From assembly GCA_936920195.1 (NCBI GenBank), contig CAKZHE010000097.1:1-64000 (forward strand): a stretch of 64,000 nucleotides of DNA, in the 5' to 3' direction. Under the pieces are notes generated by a model. It did not search any database. It saw nothing but the letters and a program-made list of their open reading frames with translations, and was not told where the DNA came from. Position 1 is the first letter of the stretch; every line of letters begins with the position of its first letter. The position numbers and the translations under genes were made by a program. This DNA is from an uncultured cyanobacterium. GTDB taxonomy: Bacteria; Cyanobacteriota; Cyanobacteriia; Cyanobacteriales; FACHB-T130. Below, piece by piece: positions 48,256-58,000 of this stretch.

Positions 48256-49458
48256 CTACACTGCTTTTCTGGGTGTTCTTTTAGCTGCTTCAGCCTCGTA
48301 ACATTTGAGGATTAAATTCCTGAGAAGATCCAAATCGCTAACTGATGAAATAATCACTTTTGACTTAGCATCCCCCAAGGAAGATGACATCTCTTGCACT
48401 TCAAAATTTAATGATAATTTCTTCACCTCATCAACAGGCAATCGCGTGACAAAACTTTTCTTCTTTGGCGAGAGATATAGTCTGAGAAACCACCAAGTGC
48501 TTTTACCAACATTTATGCCAAAATATGACACAACATCTTTATATTTGACCTCCAAAGCATAGTTAGTAGACTGCTCTGCAATAGATTTAATTTTCTCAAA
48601 TGCTTCTAGTTCTTCAGCCGTCGTCTCTATTTTAGCGTCTTCGTTACCTTGTTCTGGTTCATCCTCAATTTCTTCAACTTCTTGGATTAGTTGAGTAGGG
48701 GAAGAAATCTCACTAGATTGCCCCATCTCCTTGCTAATAGATTGAGTCATTAACTCTACTAAACTTCCTTGAATAGACTTTTTCACAATCGGTCGAAATT
48801 TCTCAACCACTTTGCTAGTAATCCGCTCTATCTCATATCTAGAGGCCATATTACCCAGCTGAGAAATCAAAAACCGAATGAATTCATCAGAGGGAGAACG
48901 CAGAAGATTATCCACCAGTTGAGTCATTCCACTGAGATAAACCATCTGTTCGGCGTGTCGTTTGATAACGAGAGCGTCAAAGTTATCCCGATGAAAGAAT
49001 TTGAGGTTTTCAACTTGCTTTTGATCGTAGTTAAGGATATTGAAGACAAAGAAAGGTTCATCATCCATTATATTGTCATGGCGTAAATCGGTAAAAAATA
49101 GGTATTCAATACCATTAGTAACAATAGCAACCTTAGCGGAAAGCAAACCGTTGAAATATCTTTTTAACTGCCCATCATGGGCTTCTGGCTTTTTATCGCG
49201 AGCTTTTGCTTCCACAAGCATAACAATGGAGTTACTGATTGAGATGGCATAATCTACTTTCTCTTTTTGCCCAGACTTCTTAATTGCAAAATCCGCAATG
49301 TATTCAGGAATAACCTCTGTCGGATCGAAGACATCATAGCCGATAATGCTGAGAAATGGCACAATCAAGCCCATTTTTGTTGCTTCTTCACCGGAAACCA
49401 CATCAATTCTTTTTTTGACTTGTTCGGCAACCTTGGCAATATCATCTGCAAATGTCAT
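48256..49458 (-). CDS. Solitary HsdR-N-type PD-(D/E)xK nuclease domain protein, 400 aa
   Basis: EEATKMGLIVPFLSIIGYDVFDPTEVIPEY, then KVDYAISISNSIVMLVEAKARDKK gives the D...ExK core of type I restriction HsdR N-terminal domains. No helicase part follows. The middle is helical and the C-terminus has an acidic linker and a folded region (KSTWWFLRLYLSPKKKSFVTRLP). No HsdM or HsdS is nearby. Such stand-alone proteins are widespread and of unclear function. GAAGGAAG precedes the chosen ATG at 49458. Confidence 0.75.
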   Translation of the reverse strand: MTFADDIAKVAEQVKKRIDVVSGEEATKMGLIVPFLSIIGYDVFDPTEVIPEYIADFAIKKSGQKEKVDYAISISNSIVMLVEAKARDKKPEAHDGQLKRYFNGLLSAKVAIVTNGIEYLFFTDLRHDNIMDDEPFFVFNILNYDQKQVENLKFFHRDNFDALVIKRHAEQMVYLSGMTQLVDNLLRSPSDEFIRFLISQLGNMASRYEIERITSKVVEKFRPIVKKSIQGSLVELMTQSISKEMGQSSEISSPTQLIQEVEEIEDEPEQGNEDAKIETTAEELEAFEKIKSIAEQSTNYALEVKYKDVVSYFGINVGKSTWWFLRLYLSPKKKSFVTRLPVDEVKKLSLNFEVQEMSSSLGDAKSKVIISSVSDLDLLRNLILKCYEAEAAKRTPRKAV

Positions 49459-49552
49459 ATTGATTACTTCCTTCATTCTAGTTTTTGCTGTTTTTGCGTC
49501 ATTAAAGATTCCACTCCGGTTTAACTTCAAAGTAAAAAATCAAACGAAGTTC

Positions 49553-49597
49553 GTAGTTGGGCTTCAGCCCTCCGGATTGGGGCTAAAGCCCAACTAC
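49553..49597. repeat. Interspersed palindromic repeat, family A, second copy
   Basis: Near-identical to 27985-28029 (arms GTAGTTGGGCTTCAGCCC and its complement with two changes). It lies between the HsdR-N-like gene and tldD, whose ends it may separate as a terminator. Confidence 0.85.
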
Positions 49598-49612
49598 AAA
49601 CTTTATTACTAC

Positions 49613-51013
49613 CTAAACTGCTGCCTCGCCACCAACTACCACATCGCGAATTCGGAGACTGGGACCGCCACAACCGACGGGCAAACCACTTTGTCCGCCT
49701 TTGCCGCAACCGCCAGATTCATCCCAATAAAAGTCATTGCCAATCCCTTCAATATCTGCCAAAGTTGCAAAAACATTGCCAGAAAGTGTGACATCTCTGA
49801 CAGGTTCGGCAATTTTGCCATTGCGAATCATCCAGGCTTCACCAGCACTAAAAGTAAACATTTCTCCATTGGTCATGCCTCCCAACCAATTGCAAGCATA
49901 AACCCCTTCTTTGATGTCCGCAAATAAGTCTTGAACTGGGGTTTTTCCCCGTTCAATCCAAGTATTTGTCATCCGGACAATGGGGGGATAATGATAGTTG
50001 AGACAGCGAGCATTCCCTGTCGGCTGCTCGCCCAATTTTCCCGCCGTTTCGCGAGAATGCAATCGTCCCACTAACACCCCATCTTTAATTAATTGAGTAG
50101 TGGTAGCGGGGGTTCCTTCGTCATCGTAGTAATAACTACCTCGGTGTCCCCCAGGGGCTGCACCGTCAAAGATTTGTAATTCATTGGAACCAAACCGCCG
50201 TCCAATGCTCATAACTTCCAACAAGTCGGGATTTTCGTAGGCCATATCTGCTTCGGAAAGGTGTCCAAAAGCTTCGTGGACAAATAATCCGGTAAGAATG
50301 GGATCAATGACGACAGTGTAGGTATTGCCCTTGACTGGGGGCAGAGAGAGGGCGCTGACGGCACGTTGGGCAGCACCGCGCACTTGTTCATCTAGGGCGA
50401 TCAGGTCTTCGTAGGCTTTGCGCGATCCCGTGGTTTCCCGTCCAGTTTGGACGGTTTCACCATTGCGAGCGGTGGCAGCAAATCGCATTTCCATATCTAC
50501 CCAAGATTGCTCAATTGCTGTACCCTCAGAAGTAACCAGGATAATTCGTTGAGCGCTGTCGCCATAACGGACCGAGGTGGTAGCAATGCGAGGGTCTAAA
50601 GTTCGGAGGATTTGGGTATAGCGATCGCACAGGGCTTTTTTTTCTCCTAGGGGGATGTGCCGGGGATCGCTACCAGTGAGGGGTAATTGACAAGTTGCTT
50701 GAATTGGCTCAATTGGTGCGAGAATAGTTTCTTCATCACCAACAATTCGGGCAGCGGCGATCGCTTCTTCGATTCGTTCTGCCAAACCAGACAGACGATT
50801 AAAACTGGCAAACCCCCAACCGCCTCTATAACAGGCTCTCACCTGTCCGCCAATGGAAATTCCTTCGCTCAGGGTTTCTACTTTATCCCCTCGCAAAAAA
50901 ATATCTGTTCCCTCTGCCTCTTCTAAGCGAATTGCTAGATAGTCAACGCGGGAACGATAGCGAATCATCAAATCTGAGAGTAAATTTTTGGCATCAGTCA
51001 GTAAAGTTGGCAT
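49613..51013 (-). CDS. tldD: TldD-family metalloprotease
   Basis: 466 residues. VDYLAIRLEEAEGTDIFLRGDKVE begins the N-terminal domain. The metal site is in GLFVHEAFGHLSEAD (HExxxH). SYYYDDEGTPATTTQLIKDG, NYHYPPIVRMTNTWIERG and GMTNGEMFTFSAGEAW are standard. With TldE it forms a heterodimeric protease active on unfolded peptides; the TldE gene is not in this window. Confidence 0.92.
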   Translation of the reverse strand: MPTLLTDAKNLLSDLMIRYRSRVDYLAIRLEEAEGTDIFLRGDKVETLSEGISIGGQVRACYRGGWGFASFNRLSGLAERIEEAIAAARIVGDEETILAPIEPIQATCQLPLTGSDPRHIPLGEKKALCDRYTQILRTLDPRIATTSVRYGDSAQRIILVTSEGTAIEQSWVDMEMRFAATARNGETVQTGRETTGSRKAYEDLIALDEQVRGAAQRAVSALSLPPVKGNTYTVVIDPILTGLFVHEAFGHLSEADMAYENPDLLEVMSIGRRFGSNELQIFDGAAPGGHRGSYYYDDEGTPATTTQLIKDGVLVGRLHSRETAGKLGEQPTGNARCLNYHYPPIVRMTNTWIERGKTPVQDLFADIKEGVYACNWLGGMTNGEMFTFSAGEAWMIRNGKIAEPVRDVTLSGNVFATLADIEGIGNDFYWDESGGCGKGGQSGLPVGCGGPSLRIRDVVVGGEAAV

Positions 51014-51297
51014 ATTTAGCAGCCGCGATAAAGTATGAATAATTCAGCCCAAAGGTTGATTCCTCTGCTTCTATTTTCCGATTAATTGGCATACACTGGC
51101 ACTAAAGGAAAATCTGAGGGGTTTTAACCCCAGCGAACATTTTGACAATCTATGTTAACATTCAGTTTCTTTAGATCTGAGAGTGTCAATAGTAGGAATC
51201 AGGATAGAATTCAGTTAGGTCGGAACTTCATGCCAACTTCACAAAAAGCCCTAGCAGAAGTAAAACGGCACTTTCGCCTCCAGAGAGCAGATCTGCA

Positions 51298-51954
51298 ATG
51301 ATTACTACCTCCATGCCTGCCGAGCAGAGATCCCTGCTGCATAACATCAGCTGGCAAACCCTGGAAACCCTTCTGGCTCAAAGTAGCAAGGAGCGTAATT
51401 ATCGACTAGCATATAACGGCAGTAGCTTAGAAACTGCCACGCCTCTGTACGAGCATGAAAGCTACAGCAGCCTGCTAAATAATCTAGTCCAGGTTTTTGC
51501 CGAAGAATTAGACCTAAAAATTAAAATGTATGATTCGGTGGTTCTCAAGCGGCAAGATGTGGGCTGCGCCATTGAGCCAGATAGCTGTTATTATATTCAA
51601 AATGTGGCGGAAGTAAAAGGCAAGCGATCGCTCGATCTGACCATCGATCCGCCCCCAGATTTAGCCATCGAAGTTGATATCACTACCAGCCAAATTGATA
51701 AATTTAGCATTTATGCGGCGTTAGGCGTTCCGGAATTATGGCGCTATAACGGATTAGAAGTCAAAATTTATCGGCTTTTGGGCAAAGAGTATCTGGAATG
51801 CGCTCGCACTGGTTGTTCCCAAGATATGCGATCGCGAGCTTTTCCCCCACTACTTGCCCCCAAAATTTCTCGCTTCCTAGATCAAAGTAAAACCTTGGGA
51901 GAAGTAGCAGTAGTCAGGTTATTCCGCACCTGGTTGCGAAATCAAATTGCTTAG
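51298..51954 (+). CDS. Uma2-family protein (PD-(D/E)xK fold)
   Basis: 218 residues. ISWQTLETLLAQ, LAYNGSSLETATPLYEHESYSSLL, then PPPDLAIEVDITTSQIDKFSIYAALGVPELWRY are the Uma2 signature, with D and E-x-D of the nuclease-like core. The family is greatly expanded in cyanobacteria; its role is unresolved. A second, broken member lies at 53234. Confidence 0.88.
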   Translation: MITTSMPAEQRSLLHNISWQTLETLLAQSSKERNYRLAYNGSSLETATPLYEHESYSSLLNNLVQVFAEELDLKIKMYDSVVLKRQDVGCAIEPDSCYYIQNVAEVKGKRSLDLTIDPPPDLAIEVDITTSQIDKFSIYAALGVPELWRYNGLEVKIYRLLGKEYLECARTGCSQDMRSRAFPPLLAPKISRFLDQSKTLGEVAVVRLFRTWLRNQIA

Positions 51955-52059
51955 TCCAATGTCTATGCAATGTAGTGGCAGATTTACATATATAAATTCG
52001 CTGGTTTTTCCCGATCAAATTCCCATTTTAAAGGATTATCAATAATATATTGAAGGGCT

Positions 52060-52184
52060 ATATAGCGCGTCTCAATGAGTGCAATTCCGTAGGGGCAATC
52101 CCCCCGTGGTTGCCCCGATGTGTAGGGGTAGGCACGGGGGCGCTACCCCTACAGATTTACATAAATGATTCAGACGCGCTATAT
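52060..52184. repeat. 125-bp MITE-like repeat with 13-bp terminal inverted repeats
   Basis: ATATAGCGCGTCT (52060-52072) and AGACGCGCTATAT (52172-52184) are perfect inverted ends. Inside are GTAGGGGCAATCCCCCCGTG- and GTAGGGGTAGGCACGGGGGC-type repeats that recur near 46317, 53464 and 61640. It abuts the 3' end of ilvE. Confidence 0.8.
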
Positions 52185-52186
52185 TA

Positions 52187-53101
52187 TTAAGTTAAAGAAA
52201 CACGATAAACCCAATCTTGATATTTAGGTTCTCGGTTTTCAGTAATCGCCGTCAGCTTCTCTCGCAACAGTTCAGTAATTGGTCGATTGGTAGACAAAGG
52301 ATAATTTTCAATTTGCTTCACTGGACTAACTTTGGCAGCAGTACCGCTTAAAAAAACTTCATCGGCAATCAACAATTCAGATTTATCAATCGCTCTTTCT
52401 AAGGTGGGAATTCCCAAATCTCTCGCCATAGTCAAAACGCTATCTCTGGTAATCCCTTCGAGAATATCTTGATCGTAGCCCGGTGTAATTAATTGTCCAT
52501 TTCTGACAATAAAGATATTCATCCCCGAAGCTTCGCAGACTTTCCCTTGGGAGTTCATTAAAATTGCTTCATCAAAACCAGATTCAATCGCTTCAGTTTT
52601 TGCCAAAGAAGAAGTAATGTACGCCGCACTAATCTTCCCCCGTAGTGGAAAACTCCGATCTTCTTGCCGACACCAAGAACTAATTCGACATTTGACACCT
52701 TCCGGCGACAAATAATCGCCTAATTCAATGCCATAGACTAAGAAATCTTTCTCAATATTATGGAGTCTGGGAGTAATTCCCAATCCAGAAGTATAGATAA
52801 AAGGTCGGATATAAAAAGGCTGAGTTGGTTGATTCTTTTTAATAAATTCAACAATAACTTCTTGGATTTTGGCGGCGGGTAAGTCGTAGTTGAGAAATTT
52901 GGCGCTATTGCTCAGTCGCTGACAGTGACGATCTAATCTAAACAGGAGAATTTCCTGGCTGTTTTGGGGGTTGGGGATACCGCGCATTCCTCCGAAGGCT
53001 CCCGTGCCGTAGTGTAAGGCATGGGTGGCGATGGAGATATTAGCTTCGGCAAAGGGCAGAAAATGGTTCTTGAAGTAGGCGATGGGCAGGAAGTTATCCA
53101 C
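52187..53101 (-). CDS. ilvE: Branched-chain amino-acid aminotransferase
   Basis: 304 residues of fold-type IV PLP enzyme. ATHALHYGTGAFGGMRGI, FYIRPFIYTSGLGI, RGKISAAYITSSLAKTEAI (catalytic Lys), GFDEAILMNSQGKVCEASGMNIFIV and LEGITRDSVLTMA are all typical. It interconverts Leu, Ile and Val with their 2-keto acids. It stands alone; no other ilv gene is near. Confidence 0.92.
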   Translation of the reverse strand: MDNFLPIAYFKNHFLPFAEANISIATHALHYGTGAFGGMRGIPNPQNSQEILLFRLDRHCQRLSNSAKFLNYDLPAAKIQEVIVEFIKKNQPTQPFYIRPFIYTSGLGITPRLHNIEKDFLVYGIELGDYLSPEGVKCRISSWCRQEDRSFPLRGKISAAYITSSLAKTEAIESGFDEAILMNSQGKVCEASGMNIFIVRNGQLITPGYDQDILEGITRDSVLTMARDLGIPTLERAIDKSELLIADEVFLSGTAAKVSPVKQIENYPLSTNRPITELLREKLTAITENREPKYQDWVYRVSLT

Positions 53102-53233
53102 GATCTTGGCTCGGTGTTAGTGATACGGAACCTAATTTTACCCCAAGCAGGCAACTTACAGCACAATTTTGCCAGGAAATTTATGGTCATCTTCTCTGTC
53201 AATCCCTCCCATTTGAGATTTAGATGTTTTGGC

Positions 53234-53456
53234 TTACCCAATTTCTACTAGATATTGTTCGTTTTGCCAAAGATTAATTTGTAGTCCTCCGCGTCTGTAT
53301 CTCCAAAGTTCCGGCACGCCAAGAATTTGATAATTATCCAACTGAGTGCGAGAAGTGAGATCAATTTCTATTGCTAAGTCTGGCGGTGGATCTACACTCA
53401 TATCCAGCCGATTTTTACCGATAATATCTGCTTGATTTTGAATGTAAAAACAAGTT
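53234..53456 (-). pseudogene. Uma2-family gene remnant, 5'-truncated
   Basis: An open frame without start reads CFYIQNQADIIGKNRLDMSV, then PPPDLAIEIDLTSRTQLDNYQ and LGVPELWRYRRGG, ending at TAA 53234-53236. This is the C-terminal two thirds of a Uma2 protein. The 5' part is replaced by interspersed repeats (53464-53550), so the gene was probably broken by repeat insertion. Confidence 0.75.
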
Positions 53457-53564
53457 ACATCGGGGCAACCACAGGGGGATTGCCCCTACATCTCGCAATA
53501 AAGCGAACTGATAAATGTTGGGTTTTCACTATCGTTTCAACCCAACCTACGTCTATTTCCATGC

Positions 53565-54407
53565 CTAACCATGAAATAGAATAGTTAATAACGGTAAAAA
53601 AGAAAGCAGGAAAAACTGCCCAAACCAAAGATCCACAGTAGTCGGGTTTTCTGGTTGGGAAATCAGCGCTTCAATCCTTTCTTCTAACCGATTAGGCGGA
53701 GCAACGGTACTCAAAGGAGCGCAGAAATTATCGGAACGAACTAGGGGCGCGATCGCCACTAACAACAAAGATTCTGCTAATAATAAAGAATCTACTTTTT
53801 GCGCCGCCCATTGATCGGCTCGCAATTCTCTTAACAGTAGCAATTCTTGCCAGAGCGCCTCTGTATTGGGCAACCATTTAGAAATAGCTTTCAGCCAACC
53901 CAACCAGAAAAACCAAAAGGTATCTCGATAATAATAATGCCCTTGTTCGTGGGCTAAGACCGCCTCTAACTGCTCTGAATTCAAAGTGGCTAATAATCCT
54001 TCGCTCACCACTAATTCGGGCTGCCAGAAGCCAATCCGACCGCAAAACAAAAAGGCATTTTTCAGCAATCTTCCGGGGGTTTCCCCTAGCTGAATCTGGG
54101 GATAGGTGCGAATTTGCTGGATAGTCTGCCAGCCTTCCCAAACTAAATTGAGTCCGATAATTGCTGTCCAACCGACAAAAGCCAGTCCCAACCCGTAACT
54201 GAACCAACCTGTCTGCCAACCTGCCATTTTACCCGTTGGTCCCATGCAGAGTAAAGCGATCGCTGTGGCTAAAATTAATAATGGGGGGAACAAAAATAAA
54301 CTCAATGTCTGTTGCCAGCGGGTTAACCAGTTGCCCGATTTTTTTTCCCACCGAGATCTTAGCCACCAAGCGGCGGTCAGGACTATCAAAATAATACTTA
54401 AGTGCAT
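53565..54407 (-). CDS. M56/BlaR1-type membrane metallopeptidase
   Basis: 280 residues. Membrane segments near 4-16, 34-56 and 65-90 are followed by LEAVLAHEQGHYYYRDTF, the HExxH zinc site, and LRELRADQWAA with the downstream Glu. A final hydrophobic segment closes the protein. It lacks the penicillin-sensor domain of BlaR1. It starts on the stop of the BlaI-type regulator, so the two form a sensor-protease/repressor pair. Confidence 0.88.
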   Translation of the reverse strand: MHLSIILIVLTAAWWLRSRWEKKSGNWLTRWQQTLSLFLFPPLLILATAIALLCMGPTGKMAGWQTGWFSYGLGLAFVGWTAIIGLNLVWEGWQTIQQIRTYPQIQLGETPGRLLKNAFLFCGRIGFWQPELVVSEGLLATLNSEQLEAVLAHEQGHYYYRDTFWFFWLGWLKAISKWLPNTEALWQELLLLRELRADQWAAQKVDSLLLAESLLLVAIAPLVRSDNFCAPLSTVAPPNRLEERIEALISQPENPTTVDLWFGQFFLLSFLPLLTILFHG

Positions 54408-54829
54408 TATTCTGCCTCCTTTTTGGCAGCGCGGGCGGCTTGCAAACGGAGCGCGATCGCCGCAATTTGATCTAAACTAGCAGTATCCAGGCTATCCGCA
54501 AAACTCGCCACAATATCCGGGTTGCCGACAGCTAAAAACTTATGCAGGCGTTCGTAAGCTTCTACAACTTGGGCTTCGGCGCGGGAAATTAAAGCCTGCC
54601 AAGTGAAAGTGCGTTCGCTTTTATTGCAAGTCAGCCAGCCTTTCTGCGCTAAACGGCCTAAAACTGTGGTTACTGAACTATAGGCTAATTCCCGGTTGGG
54701 ATCTTGTAAAATCCGGTCGTGAACGTCTTTAACCGTTACTTCGCCTATATCCCAAACAATGTTTAAAATTTCCGCTTCCAAGGGACCGAGGGAAAGTTGT
54801 TTGGGGCGGTACTTGGGGATATCACTCAT
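54407..54829 (-). CDS. BlaI/MecI/CopY-type repressor
   Basis: 140 residues. LSLGPLEAEILNIVWDIGEVTVKDVHDRI, then LAYSSVTTVLGRLAQKGWLTCNKS is the winged helix of BlaI-family repressors. The helical tail serves dimerisation. In BlaR/BlaI systems the protease cleaves the repressor; the one-base overlap with the M56 gene suggests the same logic here. Its target genes are unknown. Confidence 0.88.
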   Translation of the reverse strand: MSDIPKYRPKQLSLGPLEAEILNIVWDIGEVTVKDVHDRILQDPNRELAYSSVTTVLGRLAQKGWLTCNKSERTFTWQALISRAEAQVVEAYERLHKFLAVGNPDIVASFADSLDTASLDQIAAIALRLQAARAAKKEAE

Positions 54830-55068
54830 AGATTATAGTTGCTTTGCTGAATTATATGTAGATTTTATGCGATCGCGCGATCGCTGTAAACCCTTCTATA
54901 AAATTAGTTTTCTCTAGCTAAAGAGGGAGGTCTAAGTTGCGGAATATCTCATAGTGTATAGGTATCTGAAGGGAATTCAAAATAACATCGAATGGCCTAT
55001 TTTTTGGGAGCGTTACGATAGCTATTATTTTTCATAGACCAATTAAAAAAATCAATAAGGAGATCATC

Positions 55069-58000
55069 ATGGATAATAATATTAGAGTTTTGTTTGTCAA
55101 TCAGTTCAATAGTAGCAGAGATGTATTTAACCAAGATCTTCAGAATACTTTGGTATATCTGAAATCGCAGTCTAATCTAACATTAGAAGAAATATTTTTA
55201 ATAGAAGACGCTAAGGAAAAACTAACAAATACTGACATTTTGATAATATGGGTTGACACCCAAAACTCTGGTGCTTGGCATGATTTCATTGAGAACTCAC
55301 CAACTTTATATTATCTAGGGTTTATTGTTGTTTTTGAATCTAAAGAAGGAAACTTACTTGAAAACGCTCGTGAAGCAATGTTGCGGCAAATATATCCATT
55401 TGTCTGCCCTATTGACTTCGATGTATTCCAGGCATCTATTGAAGCAATAGATGCTAAAATGAAATATAGAAAATCTCTAAGAAATTTCAAAAATGCCTTA
55501 CTTAAAGCAGACAGTTTAGATTCTATCGTAGATAAGGCACTCCAGCAGTTAAAAGATCATCCATTGGTTGGATATCAAGAAGCAACTATATCATTAGTTG
55601 ATAAAGAAACTAAAACTGGTAAAAGATATTTATTAAAAATTGATCCATCAAATTCTCATCCGGATCGGACTCTTCATAAAGAGATCCAAAAGGACAAACT
55701 AATCACAAAAGTGGATGAACAAACTGTAGTTATTCTTGAATCTATATATGCAGAAGAATCAAAACAACAATTTATTGATTGGGGTTGGGAATACAACAAA
55801 TCTTCAACGCAAGATATCAAATCTTGGATTGGATTGGCTGCAAAATATCAAGATCAGACAGTAGCAATTATTACTCTCCATCATCAAACACCACGCAAGT
55901 ATGAAAAATCCAGCCAGAAACTTGTAAAATTTCTCAGAGATTTTGGTGAGATTTTTGCAAATGCAATCGAGAATTTCTTCCTAAAAAGGAATAAGATTGT
56001 AGTTGAAGAAATTATCAATGAAATGGGAGATGATTTGAAGAGTAAAGATCTGATCATACAAATACTTCAGAAATTAAAAGATGAGCTAAAATGTGATACC
56101 TGTAATTATTTTCTGACTTCATATGATGCACATAGCAAAGAAACATTTCTTTCAGAATTAACTTCATCTAAAGACAATTCAAATGCCCCAAAAAAAAGCA
56201 GCCATACGTTTAAAAAAGGTGTTGGTATTGCAGGATCTGTACTAAAAGATGGTAAGAGTAGAATTGTCCCTCATGCCTGTGAAGATGACGATTTTCTCCC
56301 AACCCTTAACCATCCCGGCTACAAGCTTTCTATGTTAGCAGTACCTGTAATACCGATATCTGACAAACACTCAAATCAGCCTAATCGTATAATTGGTATT
56401 ATTTGCTGCTACAAGGAGGAACCAGATTATTTTACAGTTTACGATCGAGATCTTGTTGCAGATATTGCGCTCAGTGCAGCCACGGTCATTGAACGCACGA
56501 TGACCCTAGAGTTCTCGAATGAGATCAGTTCAGAAATGGCTCAACTTGTGGTCAATCCAGATAAAACAAAACTGCTTGAAAAAATTTGTCAACATGCATT
56601 GAAAGTGACAAATTCTGGATCGGCGAGCATTCATCTACTTCAATATATAGATATAACAAATTATTACAGATCCACGGGAGATTATTACACTGCTCCACCT
56701 AATGAACAAGAATTACCTCCTCGTCTTGATGGTCAAGGTACTACTGATCTAGTAATAGAGGCAAACCAGACTGTAGAATTTTCTGAAAAAAATGGAAATT
56801 TTGCTCGAATTGCCGAATCACAAAGACAAAAAGGTGTCAAGTATAAGATTGTTGTTCCCCTGCGAATCACTAAGGATGATAAATCATCCATTATTGGAGC
56901 TTTATACTTGAATAAATACTCAGACGAGCCATTTTCTGCAATTGAAAAATTTGCAATAGAACTGTTTGCAAGTCAAGCAGCTAACATTATCTACGATCAG
57001 AAAATTTTAGTTGAAAATAAGTTTAGATCTGACGCTCACGAAGGCTTTGCTAAAGCCATTGAAGTAATCGCTAGCACAGACGATATAGACTTACTACTGC
57101 AAAATATTGCAAAATATTCCTATTCTCTCGTAAATGCGAACTTCAGTTATCTAGTTATTCGTGATAGTACAAATAAGTTCAAGGTCAAAGCTGCGTGGCC
57201 TGAGTATATCTTGACTGATTTAGAAAATAAATATTGTGAAGTTAATCAGATAGGAATCACAGGTATTGTTGCTAAAACAGGGATAGGTATTATTATTAAC
57301 GACATTCATGAAGAGAAGAAAATAAACTCAGAATATGGGCAGGCATATGTTGAATTTAAAAAAGAAACTCGTTCAGAATTAGCTGTCCCTATTTTAGAAA
57401 AAGATGGAACTGTAATTGGTGTAATTAACCTTGAGCATGATAAAACTTATGCTTTTACTCCGTTACATCAGAAGGTCATTGAATATTTTGCAAAACAGGT
57501 GGGAATTGCATTTCAAAAGAAAAACCTTATTGAGGGTATTAGTATTAATAATAACACATTGAGGCATCTTCATCTGTCTTTACAGAATATCATGCAGCAA
57601 TCTCTTCAAAATATGCTTTCTAAAGTGGTTTCACTGACTTGCGAAGCTTTAGAAGCAGAAGAAGTGATCGTAATTCCATATAAAGGGGGAAAAAATGGTA
57701 GTTTAATTATTTTGGAGGATGAAATTGTTCCAATTAGATGTCTTAGTTTGACAAAAGATTTGGAAAAAATGTCCTCAGATGTTTATGCTAAACAGGAAGA
57801 AAAGATTTACCCAGAGGAAAATTCCAATCAAGATAAAAATGATTTTAACTGCATAAAGGAAGCAAGAAACATATCCTATGGACTATGCCTTCCTTTCTCG
57901 TTTGGGCTAAAGAAAATTGGTGTTATGTGGATACTTTTCTCTGATCCGAGCTACAAAAAACAGCTAGAGAAAGATAAAGATATGTACAAGATTTATATCA

